Source: an uncultured Verrucomicrobiota bacterium
GTDB taxonomy: Bacteria > Verrucomicrobiota > Verrucomicrobiia > Opitutales > UBA9783
DNA: 64,000 nt
Assembly (NCBI GenBank): GCA_902495005.1
Contig: CABUVL010000005.1
Location: 1-64,000, forward strand
Direction of reading: 5' to 3'
The notes under the pieces: generated by a model
The model's database searches: none
Told to the model about the DNA's origin: nothing
What the model saw: the letters and a program-made list of their open reading frames with translations, nothing else
Shown here: positions 9,261-18,536 of the stretch, one piece after another
Numbering within the stretch: position 1 is the first letter of the stretch
Layout of the letters: every line of letters starts with the position of its first letter
Program-made: the position numbers and the translations under genes

Positions 9261-9824
9261 TTAGTTAGATTTTTTTTCCAATATTGTTAACAAACTTTGT
9301 GCTTTTTTTACAATGTCTGCATTGTTATTACCCCTGTTTTTGAGATCCTCAGATTCATTTAGGAGTAAAATTCCCTTCAGGCAATTTGTAGCCCCTTCAA
9401 TTTGATTGATGTGAAACAAGCACTCGGCCAACATAAACAAGTAATTCATTTGTGTGCTGCGTAATTGTGTGAGGGTATAATAGGCAACAGCGGCTCGAGA
9501 GTAATCACCCAGGCCCTTGCAGGCTGCTCCTAAGCCTTCCCAATAATTGGTATTTAATGGATCGTAAAGGCTTAAAAGGGTGAATACATTAACGGCCTTG
9601 TCATATTTTTTGGTCGTGTAGAATTGATAGGCGATTGCGTACATGGCGTCTAATTTGTTTTTCGGGATGTGTAAGACGGCGGCTAGGCACGTTTCGCCCT
9701 TGGATAGTTTTTCACCGATGTCGAGGCTCAACTTTATGAGCTCAGGGTCAATTTCGTTGGCCTGAACACCGAGAGATTCGACGAGTTCTTGTTTTATTTT
9801 ATTTGCGACAGCTATATCTGACAT
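9261..9824 (-). CDS. T3SS translocator chaperone, SycD/LcrH/IpgC-like TPR protein
   Basis: 187 residues. Class II chaperones of this family hold translocators in the cytoplasm before secretion. Tandem TPR-like helices cover about residues 65-165: YAIAYQFYTTKKYDKAVNVF, then NYWEGLGAACKGLGDYSRAA, then NYLFMLAECLFHINQIEGA. The family's FxLAxCxFxL-type motif is echoed by FMLAECLFHI. It has a good Shine-Dalgarno (AGAAAGG about 6 bases before the ATG), which is unusual in this window and fits a chaperone needed in quantity. It lies between the tip-like gene and the translocator, with gaps of 21 and 18 bases. Confidence 0.85.
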   Translation of the reverse strand: MSDIAVANKIKQELVESLGVQANEIDPELIKLSLDIGEKLSKGETCLAAVLHIPKNKLDAMYAIAYQFYTTKKYDKAVNVFTLLSLYDPLNTNYWEGLGAACKGLGDYSRAAVAYYTLTQLRSTQMNYLFMLAECLFHINQIEGATNCLKGILLLNESEDLKNRGNNNADIVKKAQSLLTILEKKSN

Positions 9825-9845
9825 AATTTACCTTTCTGAAAAAAT

Positions 9846-11963
9846 TTATCCGATGTTTGAAATAATGTTGTTGTAGATGGAAGCGGCTCGATTCCTGAAT
9901 GTGGAAGCGGAGGCGTTGAAGGTATTGATCTTACTATTCATTGTAGAAATATCATTGTTAACGGACTCAATTTGGCTTTTGACATTTTCAATGGAGGTTT
10001 CTATCGTGGTCGTCCAGCTTTCGACAAGGCCAGTCCAAATGCCTGCTGTGCTATTGTATGTTCGCCAATATTGGACGTAATCGCCATTTCCTTTACTGGT
10101 GTATCCCATGACACTGGTATAAGAAATGGGTGAAACCCCCAGCTCCTTGGGCAGCCACTTCTTGGCCGCTTCATCATCGTCAAATGAGAGTAAAAGAATG
10201 TTGTTGCCAGCGTTACAAGTATAATTGTTGGTTTCAGTTGATTCTAGTTTGTTACTGTATTTATTTAGATCATTTTCTGTCCAGTATTCCACCTCTGAAC
10301 TTAATTTACACGTTTGGTTGTGGTCTTGGGTTACCGCTGTTTGTGTGATTGCACTTGTAATTTTAAAATTACTGTATATGTGTGGAGATTCGGATATACT
10401 TATTCCTCCTTCAGCGTACTTGGATTCTTCAACGTGTACAGTTACCTCTTTTTTTTTACTACTAAACTCATTTTTTGGAATTTCTATTGTGCTGTGAGAT
10501 ACCTTTTTTTCTGTGTTATAAAATATTGTGCTTACTGTTTTGTCTATTTTGATTAAAGAATGAGATTTAAAACTAAGGGTATAGCTTTCATATTTCATCC
10601 CATTGGAATTACTATCGCTTATTTGATTCCCTAAAAAAGCATCCAGTCCGTCCGTAGTGGCCTTGACAAGCAAGTAGCGATTGCTTTTAGTTAGGTGATA
10701 ACTGTCATCGGTTGTTTTTTCATTGGGGTAGATGACATAATAAGAATCTTTTATTTCATTGCCGTCGGAATCTTTAAGATAGTTGCCATTTTCATCCTTT
10801 AATTCCACAAGATTTCGTATAACGCTACCGCAGACGTACGTAAGTGCTATCCACGCGGCATCCGGTATGCGAGTGCCGGAATTGGATTGGCTCGCATTTA
10901 CGAGTTCTAAGGCGCGGGTAATGAGGCTCGTGTAGTGCTTGAGAGAAGTGATTCGTTTCATTGTAATCGCTATATTTTCTCTCAATGCCTGTGTCTTAAC
11001 TTCCATAAATGAGGCTAAGGCATTGGCCGGCCCATCGCGGTCGATGATGTAGCCGATGTAAAAAAGTTCAAGGGCTCCGATTTCTTGGGTGTCTTCGACG
11101 GGATCTATAATTTCTTTATTGGGTAAACATGGGAACCCATTTTCGGAATCATCCGGGAAATAAATTCTTTTTTCGTTGGATGCATCTGTGTCGATTGTGT
11201 AATACAATCGAATGTATTTTAATTTGTCTAACAGGGTTAATTCGTTAAAGACGCTTAAGGCTTTTTTACCGATTGTCTGTTCACTTAATTGCCCTTGGTT
11301 GTCGTACTTATTAGTAATTGTTGTGACTTGTACATTACGTAGCTTATCCAGTGAAGTAATGTCGCCTGATAGTAGGGAGTCGGCCGGTGATGAATAATCT
11401 AAATACATTTCTTCCCAATTTTCTGAATTGTCACCATTGTTTGTCTCCGTGGTGAGCTGATAGTAGCGACTCATCTTTTCTACAATGTCATTGCTAATGG
11501 CGTCGTATATTTTTAATTGATCAAAAAATTGGATGTTTGCCTCGGTTATTGGCTCATTGTTACTGATTAAAGACTCCAATTCGGCCAGGGTGTCTTGAGC
11601 CCGTTGAAGGTATTTCTGGAGGGTTTCTAAATGTAAAGTAATTGTTTTAACATAATACTGATAAGCCTCTTGACCGGCGTCGCAATTGGTTTCAAGTTCG
11701 CTGTTGAACGTGAGCTTGTTGTTTGCATCAAATTGGCAAGTCGAGCCCATGATGTTGGTAAGGCAGGTTAATAGATTGCTCAGTGTTTTTTCGTAGACGC
11801 CCGTACCTTTTGCAAACAAGTTGGCGAAAGTGTCATAAATGGATTTGCTTGAGTCGTTGACTTTAAATGTTCCTCCAGACGCTAATGTATAGACGGCGTT
11901 TTCACCTTGCATCGTAACATTGATTTCTGCATCTAAAAGTTTAGCCACCCAATTGACACTCAT
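9846..11963 (-). CDS. Large T3SS tip-like secreted protein (paralogue of the 23.5 kb gene)
   Basis: About 705 residues from the ATG at 11963; a TTG at 11993 is also in frame but less likely. No known domain is recognised. It shares long blocks with the protein at 23461-25323: LDKLKYIRLYY, LELFYIGYIIDRDGP, ASFMEVKTQALRENIA, KKWLPKELGV, and a C-terminal helix NNDISTMNSKINTFNASAS followed by TFRNRA. The segment at about 430-600 is poorly conserved and longer here. First gene of the translocon operon, in the position of lcrV, with helical ends and a variable middle as in needle-tip proteins. Tip or hydrophilic translocator is an inference; the size is far above known tips (about 300-400). Confidence 0.6.
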   Translation of the reverse strand: MSVNWVAKLLDAEINVTMQGENAVYTLASGGTFKVNDSSKSIYDTFANLFAKGTGVYEKTLSNLLTCLTNIMGSTCQFDANNKLTFNSELETNCDAGQEAYQYYVKTITLHLETLQKYLQRAQDTLAELESLISNNEPITEANIQFFDQLKIYDAISNDIVEKMSRYYQLTTETNNGDNSENWEEMYLDYSSPADSLLSGDITSLDKLRNVQVTTITNKYDNQGQLSEQTIGKKALSVFNELTLLDKLKYIRLYYTIDTDASNEKRIYFPDDSENGFPCLPNKEIIDPVEDTQEIGALELFYIGYIIDRDGPANALASFMEVKTQALRENIAITMKRITSLKHYTSLITRALELVNASQSNSGTRIPDAAWIALTYVCGSVIRNLVELKDENGNYLKDSDGNEIKDSYYVIYPNEKTTDDSYHLTKSNRYLLVKATTDGLDAFLGNQISDSNSNGMKYESYTLSFKSHSLIKIDKTVSTIFYNTEKKVSHSTIEIPKNEFSSKKKEVTVHVEESKYAEGGISISESPHIYSNFKITSAITQTAVTQDHNQTCKLSSEVEYWTENDLNKYSNKLESTETNNYTCNAGNNILLLSFDDDEAAKKWLPKELGVSPISYTSVMGYTSKGNGDYVQYWRTYNSTAGIWTGLVESWTTTIETSIENVKSQIESVNNDISTMNSKINTFNASASTFRNRAASIYNNIISNIG

Positions 11964-12060
11964 ACATAAAAAGCGTAGCACAAGCCGTGCCAATCGTATG
12001 TCTCGATAATTTTACGAAAAACGAGTTGTTTTTTACCCACGGCTTTTATAAATAAAGTGC

Positions 12061-13002
12061 ATGTCCTTTTTATCTTCAGTATTTGACACATCTGTTCGTG
12101 GTCCCATTTACGTATGCACGCACGTGCGTCCAGATTGCGATGCCGTGGGGGCTCAAATCGCCTTTACCCGTTATTTATGTCAATTACAAAAAGAGGCTTA
12201 TTGTTATTGGCAGGAGGAGGTGCCTTCTAATTTACACTTCCTTAAGGGGGATACGCGTTGTGTGTCTCGTCAAGAAATTCAACAAGCTGCGACCTTTGTG
12301 GCCTTGGATTGTGCCGATGCAACGCGTATGGATTTGCAGCCTGCTTCGATCTTATTGAACGTCGATCATCATCCGAACAACCCGTGTTTCGCCACTTACA
12401 ATTATGCCAAAGAGGATTATTCCTCAACCTGCGAAATACTGATTGAGTTGTTTAAAGAAGATCATTGGACGCCCGATTTGGGCTCTGCCCAAGCTTTGTA
12501 TGCGGGATTGCTGACCGACACGGGAAATTTCTCTCACAGTAATGTAAGTGCGCGTACATTTGATTGCGCGAAATTTTTGTTGGAGTGTACGGCGATTAAA
12601 CCTTATGAAATTATTCAGCAATTGTTTGCGCAGAAGCAGTTGGCGCAATTGAATCTTTTGAGCCTCTTCTTGTCCCGCATTCAATTGTTTTGCGATGGTC
12701 AGATTGCCTGCGTGGAATTGAGTTCTGAGGATTACCTCGAAACGCACACCAAGCACAGTGACACAGAGGGATTTATTTCCAATCTTTTGACCTTACAAAC
12801 GGTGAAAATCGCCGCCTTTGTGGATTATAACGAACATTTTGTAAAGGGCAGCTTACGTTCACGTACACCAGAATTTGCCGTCAATACGGTGGCACAAAGT
12901 TTGGGTGGAGGGGGACATGTGTGCGCAGCCGGTTTTCAATGCCCCATTGATCAATTTGATTGTGGCCAATTAATCGAAAAACTGTCAAAATTATTATCAT
13001 GA
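12061..13002 (+). CDS. nrnA: DHH/DHHA1 phosphoesterase, NrnA-like
   Basis: 313 residues. NrnA-type enzymes degrade nanoRNAs and may dephosphorylate pAp. The DHH half shows HVRPDCDAVGAQ near residue 20 and NVDHHPNNPCF (the DHH motif) near 100. The C-terminal DHHA1 half ends with the LGGGGHVCAAGF motif. The gene opens a three-gene cluster with truB (4-base overlap, ATGA) and ribF. It is divergent from the T3SS operon; the shared gap of about 97 bases must hold both promoters. No Shine-Dalgarno is seen. Confidence 0.88.
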   Translation: MSFLSSVFDTSVRGPIYVCTHVRPDCDAVGAQIAFTRYLCQLQKEAYCYWQEEVPSNLHFLKGDTRCVSRQEIQQAATFVALDCADATRMDLQPASILLNVDHHPNNPCFATYNYAKEDYSSTCEILIELFKEDHWTPDLGSAQALYAGLLTDTGNFSHSNVSARTFDCAKFLLECTAIKPYEIIQQLFAQKQLAQLNLLSLFLSRIQLFCDGQIACVELSSEDYLETHTKHSDTEGFISNLLTLQTVKIAAFVDYNEHFVKGSLRSRTPEFAVNTVAQSLGGGGHVCAAGFQCPIDQFDCGQLIEKLSKLLS

Positions 13003-13718
13003 TACGACTTCCACAAAGTAATTCTGTTGACGGCGTGTTGCTCATCGACAAAGCGGCCGATTGGACTTCTTTCGATGTGATCCGTTTCTTGCGTGGCCGC
13101 TTCCACATCGCTAAGATTGGGCACGCGGGGACCTTGGACCCGTTTGCCACAGGCTTATTGGTGGTCGTGTTGGGGAAGGCAACGAAACTGTCGCAGCAGC
13201 TCATGAGCTCGAAGAAGACTTATGAAGGTTCACTGAAATTGGGCGAGGAGACCGATACTTACGATAAAGAGGGAACGATAACGGCTCAGGCCCCTGTCGA
13301 TGGCATTCAGATCGAGCACTTGCGGGAAGCAATGAAGAGCTTTTTAGGGGATCAATACCAGATGCCCCCTATGTTTTCGGCAAAAAAAATTCATGGAGTG
13401 CCACTGTATAAATTGGCTCGAAAGGGGCAAGAGGTTGAACGTCAGCCGAATTTTATCACCGTATTTGACTTCCAATGTCTGGATTACACGGCCCCAGTGG
13501 TTAACTTTAAGGTCCAATGCTCAAAAGGAACGTACGTGCGAGCGTTGGCGTTCGATTTGGGACGCAAGTTGGGATGCGGGGCTCACTTAACGAGTTTACG
13601 GCGTACGCAAAGTGGTTCTTTTTCAATTGAGCAGGCGGTCTCTTTGGACTTGTTACGCGATGAATCGGTGAAAAGTTTGCAACCGTACCTCATCCCTTAC
13701 GAACAGTTGGCCCTTTAA
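12999..13718 (+). CDS. truB: tRNA pseudouridine(55) synthase
   Basis: 239 residues from the ATG at 12999, which overlaps the nrnA stop (ATGA). TruB makes pseudouridine-55 in the T loop of tRNAs. The catalytic motif GHAGTLDPFATGLL, with its aspartate, is present near residue 42-55, followed by KTYEGSLKLGEETDTYD and the RALAFDLG-type motif (YVRALAFDLGRKLGCGAHL). The C-terminus is short, so a PUA domain seems reduced or absent. An upstream in-frame ATG at 12960 lies inside nrnA and is unlikely to be used. Confidence 0.93.
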   Translation: MIRLPQSNSVDGVLLIDKAADWTSFDVIRFLRGRFHIAKIGHAGTLDPFATGLLVVVLGKATKLSQQLMSSKKTYEGSLKLGEETDTYDKEGTITAQAPVDGIQIEHLREAMKSFLGDQYQMPPMFSAKKIHGVPLYKLARKGQEVERQPNFITVFDFQCLDYTAPVVNFKVQCSKGTYVRALAFDLGRKLGCGAHLTSLRRTQSGSFSIEQAVSLDLLRDESVKSLQPYLIPYEQLAL

Positions 13719-13721
13719 TCA

Positions 13722-14504
13722 ATGAAAGACTTGCATTTGGCGATCGGTATCTTTGACGGTGTGCATGTGGGGCACCGCATGATCATTGGTAAGGCGGTTA
13801 AGCATGCGCAACACGATTGGTCAGGCGTGTTGACGTTTCATCCCCATCCCAAGCGCGTATTGAATTTACCAAATGCCCCGCAAATGATTTATCCGATTCG
13901 GCAACGCTATCGATTGATCCAAGAATTAGGCGTAAGTCGTATCTTTATAAAACGTTTTACGGACGCTTGGTCGCAGTTTTGTCCCGACCGCTTTTTCGAG
14001 TTTTTACGACGTATATTCCCCAATTTGAACACGATCTACGTGGGCGAGGATTTTCGCTTTGGCTATCGGCGCCAGGGTGATATTCATACCCTCGAGGCAC
14101 TTTGCAGCCGTGATACGCATGTGAAGCTGGACGTAACTCCCAATTGTACGCATGACGGAGAACGTATTTGTAGCACGCGGATTCGCACCTTGCTGCATGA
14201 AGGTCAGGTGCCGTTGATGAATCTGTTGCTGGGTAAAAGTTATCATCGTTGGGCAACGTTGAAGCAGTCGCCCGTAAAAAACTTGTACGACGTGCGATTT
14301 ACCTGCACGTATGAAGCTTCGCTTCCTTTGGGAACTTACGAGGTGCAATTGAGGGGGCAACATGACCTTTCTTTGGCTCAATGCATTGTGCAGCCGTCGG
14401 GCTGCCAAATTGCCCTTACAAGGCCGCCTTCAAAACTTCCCTGCGCAGTTATTATCGATTTTATGCGCAGGCTTGATAAAGAGATGCCCTTTGTGAAATC
14501 GTAA
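13722..14504 (+). CDS. ribF: FAD synthetase (RibF), riboflavin kinase domain not recognisable
   Basis: 260 residues. Bifunctional RibF (about 310 residues) phosphorylates riboflavin and adenylates FMN. The N-terminal nucleotidyltransferase domain is clear: AIGIFDGVHVGHR at 7-19, TFHPHPKRVL, YVGEDFRFGYRRQGD, and ICSTRIR near 150. The C-terminal part (about 165-260) has weak GKSYH-like similarity but lacks the kinase GFPTAN motif and is too short. It may therefore only make FAD from FMN. Third gene of nrnA-truB-ribF, starting 3 bases after truB. Confidence 0.83.
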   Translation: MKDLHLAIGIFDGVHVGHRMIIGKAVKHAQHDWSGVLTFHPHPKRVLNLPNAPQMIYPIRQRYRLIQELGVSRIFIKRFTDAWSQFCPDRFFEFLRRIFPNLNTIYVGEDFRFGYRRQGDIHTLEALCSRDTHVKLDVTPNCTHDGERICSTRIRTLLHEGQVPLMNLLLGKSYHRWATLKQSPVKNLYDVRFTCTYEASLPLGTYEVQLRGQHDLSLAQCIVQPSGCQIALTRPPSKLPCAVIIDFMRRLDKEMPFVKS

Positions 14505-14710
14505 GTGCATTCTTAGTTATTATTCATTACACAATAATTCGTTTTGCCATTGGAGGAAATAAGGCTTATACTTTAACTTAAGAAAATGGAAAAATTACAT
14601 AAAAAGCTTTACGGCGGAATGTAATGACTTATCGTTTTCTTCCATTAATTCGTTGTTCTTGGAATGAGTTAAAATTTCGTATTATTGTGAACAAGTTGGT
14701 TTTATAAATA

Positions 14711-15976
14711 ATGTTACACCTCCTATATCTTTTTTCATCACCCATCATAAGCTTTTTTCTTTTTATGACGGCCAGCAGCTTGCTGTTAACCTTATTGGCG
14801 CTCATCTTTTATGAACGTAATGTTTCTGTTTATTGGACCGCAGGTCTTACGTGTGCTTATTACGCGGGCTACGTCTTGAGTGCCATTCACGTGGAGAAAT
14901 TTATCGTGCGTGTGGGGTTTATTCGTGCACACGCCAGCTTTGCCACTTTAGCCACTCTGTCCACCTTACTGCACGCATTTTGGTTTAACCCCACGCTTTG
15001 GGTGTTGTGGAGATTTACGTACGGGGTCGGCTTGGCCGGCTTGTGCCTGACCACGCAAAATTGGTTCCTCCATTCGGACAGCACGGGAAGATTGAGGGGC
15101 CGCATGTTCGCTATTTACATGATTACCATGTACGCTTCGCAATCTTTTGGCCAATACATTTTACGCTTTATGGACATTCACACCCTGATGCCATTCTGTG
15201 TGGTGGCATTTCTCATCGCCTTGTGTGTCATTCCCGTAAGTACCACCACAGTTACGGCTCCTGCGTGTGAGCACCATTCCATTTTTGGCCTTAGCACTGT
15301 TTTTAAAATTTCGCCGTCGGGTACCCTCGGAGGACTGAGTTCAGGTGTCTTAATGGGCTGCATTTACGGCTTGTACGCCGATATCCTTAAATTGTGGCAA
15401 CATCCCCTGCATGAAGTTTCTACGCTGATGGCCATTGTCATTACCGGCGGTATGTTTTTGCAGTACCCGGTGGGGAAAATGGCGGATCGTTTTGAACGCA
15501 GACGCGTACTGCTTGGATTGATCCTTGCGTGCATTGTGTGCACATTAACGGCGTTTGTGATGCATGAGTTGCATTGTTATCGTGTGTTCTACGTCTTAAC
15601 ATTCTTGTGGGGCGGCCTCATATTCACCATTTACCCAGTTAGTCTCAATTTGGCCTGTGATTTGGTAAAACCGTCTGATCTTTTATCCACCACGGGAGGC
15701 TTGATGATCGCTTACAGCATTGGCGCAAGTGTTGGACCTTTTTTAGGGGCTGGCTTTACCCATTACTTCGGCGTACATGGTTTTTACGTGCTTTATGTAC
15801 TTGTGTTAATCTTATTAGGCGCATTCGTACTGCATCGTACAAAGAAACGTACCGGCTTACCTGTTAAAAAGCAGAAAACATTTATCACATTACCCGCCGG
15901 CGTCACGCTAACCATCTCGCGTATTTTTGCGCACATTAAGCATCGCAAGCACGTTGAAAATGCAAAAGATGAATGA
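14711..15976 (+). CDS. MFS transporter, YcaD/UMF-like
   Basis: 421 residues with about 12 hydrophobic membrane segments. The MFS loop motif between TM2 and TM3 is weak. The second half holds GKMADRFERRRVLLG, a good match to the motif GxxADRxGRRxxL. The substrate is unknown; sugars, amino acids or drugs are all possible. It starts 207 bases after ribF and converges on another MFS gene, with stop codons only 5 bases apart. A basic cytoplasmic tail (about 380-421) ends the protein. Confidence 0.82.
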   Translation: MLHLLYLFSSPIISFFLFMTASSLLLTLLALIFYERNVSVYWTAGLTCAYYAGYVLSAIHVEKFIVRVGFIRAHASFATLATLSTLLHAFWFNPTLWVLWRFTYGVGLAGLCLTTQNWFLHSDSTGRLRGRMFAIYMITMYASQSFGQYILRFMDIHTLMPFCVVAFLIALCVIPVSTTTVTAPACEHHSIFGLSTVFKISPSGTLGGLSSGVLMGCIYGLYADILKLWQHPLHEVSTLMAIVITGGMFLQYPVGKMADRFERRRVLLGLILACIVCTLTAFVMHELHCYRVFYVLTFLWGGLIFTIYPVSLNLACDLVKPSDLLSTTGGLMIAYSIGASVGPFLGAGFTHYFGVHGFYVLYVLVLILLGAFVLHRTKKRTGLPVKKQKTFITLPAGVTLTISRIFAHIKHRKHVENAKDE

Positions 15977-15981
15977 GGGCC

Positions 15982-17190
15982 TTAAGCGGATGTTGTGTTA
16001 AAAGGACTTACTTTTGCGCACTTAATGCCGAGTAACGCAATCGATGTGGCGACCAATAGAATGTAAAATAGGGCTTGGTAGGAGTAAGCGGATTGGGTGT
16101 AGCTAAAAAACAGGGGGCCCAATGCGCTTCCCACATTGATAAAGCCGACGGCGATCCCATTGACGGTTCCGATGCTGCGATGGCCGAAGAGATAGGGCCA
16201 GGTCATGTACAGCAAAGTGTGGATCATTCCCCAATTGATGCCGCACGTAATGATAAATAAGAATTGCATCGAGGCTTGGTTTAGAAACAGCAGCGAGCAG
16301 ATGAGCGCGATGTTGTTGCAGCAAAAGCAGTAAAATATTTTTTTGGGCCCCACACGATTGAATGCGTGATTGCTCAGGATGCAGATGAAAAGGCTAATGA
16401 TGGAAATCGGCATGAAGGATTTTAAGATTTTTTCTGGGTTAATCTGCATCGAGTTGCAGAGGTGAACTAAATGGAAGGCCAATCCCGTGTTTTGCAGAGC
16501 TTGGATGAATAGTGCGAAGCTAAATGCCCAAAAGACGTATTTTTTCAAAAATGTAAAATCGGTTTTACACGCGCATTTACTCGGAAGCGTGCGGTCTTTA
16601 TTTTTTCTAATGCTCAAACAAAATGGTAAAAATAATAAGATAAATAAGATGCCTTCTGCGTGCCACAGGTGTTGTTGTGAGAACAATTGACTGAGTCGAT
16701 AGACGAACCAGGGGACAATCGAGGCAATGATTGCCAACAACACGCCCGACAGTGAGGCGGCCCATTTGAGATTTTTATCAAACCACATTGCGGTGATGGA
16801 CCTCGTCAAGACGGAAAAACCGCGGGTGCAGGTGCGCACACCTGCAAAACAGATGAATAACACAAGGCCCGCTGAAATGCCCATGTGAATTACAATAAAT
16901 TGACTGCTGCCCAAGGTGAAAAACAATGCCCCGAATGCGATGACCAGGCCACTGCAGAAAATGCGCCCCGACAGATGATCAAACAAATTTCCAATGAAAG
17001 GCAACAGCAGACCCGTTATCAAATTGGCTGCTGTGTAGGCCGTACTAATGGTGTTTTTTGAAATATTCAAACTTTGGCTCAATTGTTCCAAGAACGGGCT
17101 GAAAGCTGCCGAGTGGCCGATGTGACTTGCGGCTTCCATTAATGTGACCACCAACATGACGTACCAGCCGTAAAATTTTTTCACTAACAT
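15982..17190 (-). CDS. MFS transporter, paralogue of the 25.6 kb gene
   Basis: 402 residues with about 12 membrane segments. The N-terminus KKFYGWYVMLVVTLMEAAS resembles the FYGW start of monocarboxylate/oxalate-type MFS carriers. It shares a family-specific stretch with the transporter at 25600-26802: QNTGLAFHLVHL here against QATGLTFHLSDF there, each followed by a PISI/PMSI-containing segment. This suggests a lineage-specific duplication. The substrate cannot be read from sequence. It is divergent from infC across 155 bases. Confidence 0.82.
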   Translation of the reverse strand: MLVKKFYGWYVMLVVTLMEAASHIGHSAAFSPFLEQLSQSLNISKNTISTAYTAANLITGLLLPFIGNLFDHLSGRIFCSGLVIAFGALFFTLGSSQFIVIHMGISAGLVLFICFAGVRTCTRGFSVLTRSITAMWFDKNLKWAASLSGVLLAIIASIVPWFVYRLSQLFSQQHLWHAEGILFILLFLPFCLSIRKNKDRTLPSKCACKTDFTFLKKYVFWAFSFALFIQALQNTGLAFHLVHLCNSMQINPEKILKSFMPISIISLFICILSNHAFNRVGPKKIFYCFCCNNIALICSLLFLNQASMQFLFIITCGINWGMIHTLLYMTWPYLFGHRSIGTVNGIAVGFINVGSALGPLFFSYTQSAYSYQALFYILLVATSIALLGIKCAKVSPFNTTSA

Positions 17191-17345
17191 AAGTCAAAAA
17201 TTATGGAATGAATCTGCGGGATATTACAAGATCATATTTGCGCTGTTGTTTATTTGAGATAAAATGTACAAAAAATTTTTGACAGACAGAACGATATTTC
17301 ATCTAATAATCTGCAAATGAAGTTTATAATTACTTGTAAAATTGC

Positions 17346-17966
17346 ATGAATCCAAGTTTACCGCCGCAAAAATTTCCATTTAAATCAAATAATTACAAAA
17401 AGAATATTTCCAATTTGCCGAGGAAGAATAAGCAAATTCGAGCCCGTGAGCTCAGAGTCATCGGCCCTGATGGAAAACAAGTTGGGATTCTCGCAACACA
17501 AGAGGCCATGGCATTGGCGCAGCATTATGGCTTAGATCTCGTCGAGATTTCCCCCAAAGCGCAACCCCCCGTTTGTAAAATCTTGGATTTTGGCAAGTAC
17601 ATGTACGAAGAGGGGAAAAAGAATAAATCTCAGAAATCGACGGCGGCTAAACTGAAAGAAATTAAATTAGGTGCGAGCATCGAGCTGAATGATTATCAAA
17701 CCAAACTGAAGCAGGCTGAGAATTTTCTTTTTAAGGGCAATAAGGTTAAGTTGTACATTAACTTAAAAGGCCGTCAAATGGGCAACCCTCAATTGGGTGT
17801 GGAGGTCGTAGAGCGTATGACCGGCGATTTGAAACACATAGGCACCACGGATTCCAACGTGGTACGAAATGGTCGCAATATTTTTGTCCTACTTTCTCCA
17901 GTGCCAGCTTCTAAGCGTGTCCTCATGTACAATCAAAAGCCAGCTGCCGACGAGGAAGCCGAGTAG
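17346..17966 (+). CDS. infC: Translation initiation factor IF-3
   Basis: 206 residues. IF-3 binds the 30S subunit and checks the start codon. After a basic N-terminal extension of about 30 residues come the N domain (RARELRVIGPDGKQVGIL, then GLDLVEISPKAQPPVCKILDFGKYMYE), the linker, and the C domain (KLKEIKLGASIELNDYQTK to FVLLSPVPASK). The ATG at 1 of the extension is used here; many bacteria use AUU. In most bacteria infC is followed by rpmI and rplT; here a 570-base gene-free stretch and ruvX on the other strand follow instead. Confidence 0.94.
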   Translation: MNPSLPPQKFPFKSNNYKKNISNLPRKNKQIRARELRVIGPDGKQVGILATQEAMALAQHYGLDLVEISPKAQPPVCKILDFGKYMYEEGKKNKSQKSTAAKLKEIKLGASIELNDYQTKLKQAENFLFKGNKVKLYINLKGRQMGNPQLGVEVVERMTGDLKHIGTTDSNVVRNGRNIFVLLSPVPASKRVLMYNQKPAADEEAE

Positions 17967-18536
17967 GCGTAGATGTGCTTTTAAGGGGCGAAGGGACGAA
18001 AAAAACTGTGACGAAGGGGCGAGAGAAGGCTGACGTGAGTGGGTGCTGTATGAAGAGAGAATAAGTGGGGCTGTGACTTCTGCGTCTGTCTCTCGAAATT
18101 AATTTTATGCCGCTTGCCGCTTTGGGGTAAATGCCCCTGTGATGCAAGTTTTTCTCAATGAGGAAGTTTAAGCCTAAATTGAAAGCATTCCAATTTTGAC
18201 TTAATCTGAAGACAATTAATAGGGCAGCTATTTTTGATAAGCGGTTGTTTGATGAGGGACGAGGGTGCAGAAGACTGGGAGCTTTTTGATTTTTGTTTTA
18301 TTTTTATGGTTGTTAACAAATTATGTTAATCATAGAGTGCTTTGCTTTTTTACATCATTTACGAATAATTAAAAAATGTGTTTCTTCGTGTTTGTCGTAC
18401 AAGCCCATCAATTATGTTGTCTGTGGCGGTTATGACGTGATAACGGTTATTAAGTAACTTGTTCATTAACCGGATCTTAATGGCGGAAGCGTAACATCGT
18501 AAGCGTGCTTAACAATAACTTACGTGCTTAAAATAA
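17967..18536. other. Gene-free stretch between infC and ruvX
   Basis: About 570 bases without a convincing gene. It starts fairly GC-rich and purine-rich and becomes very AT-rich around 18280-18420. I looked for rpmI and rplT remnants, SRP RNA and RNase P RNA motifs and found none. Both flanking genes point into it, so it may hold two terminators, but none is obvious. Confidence 0.4.
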
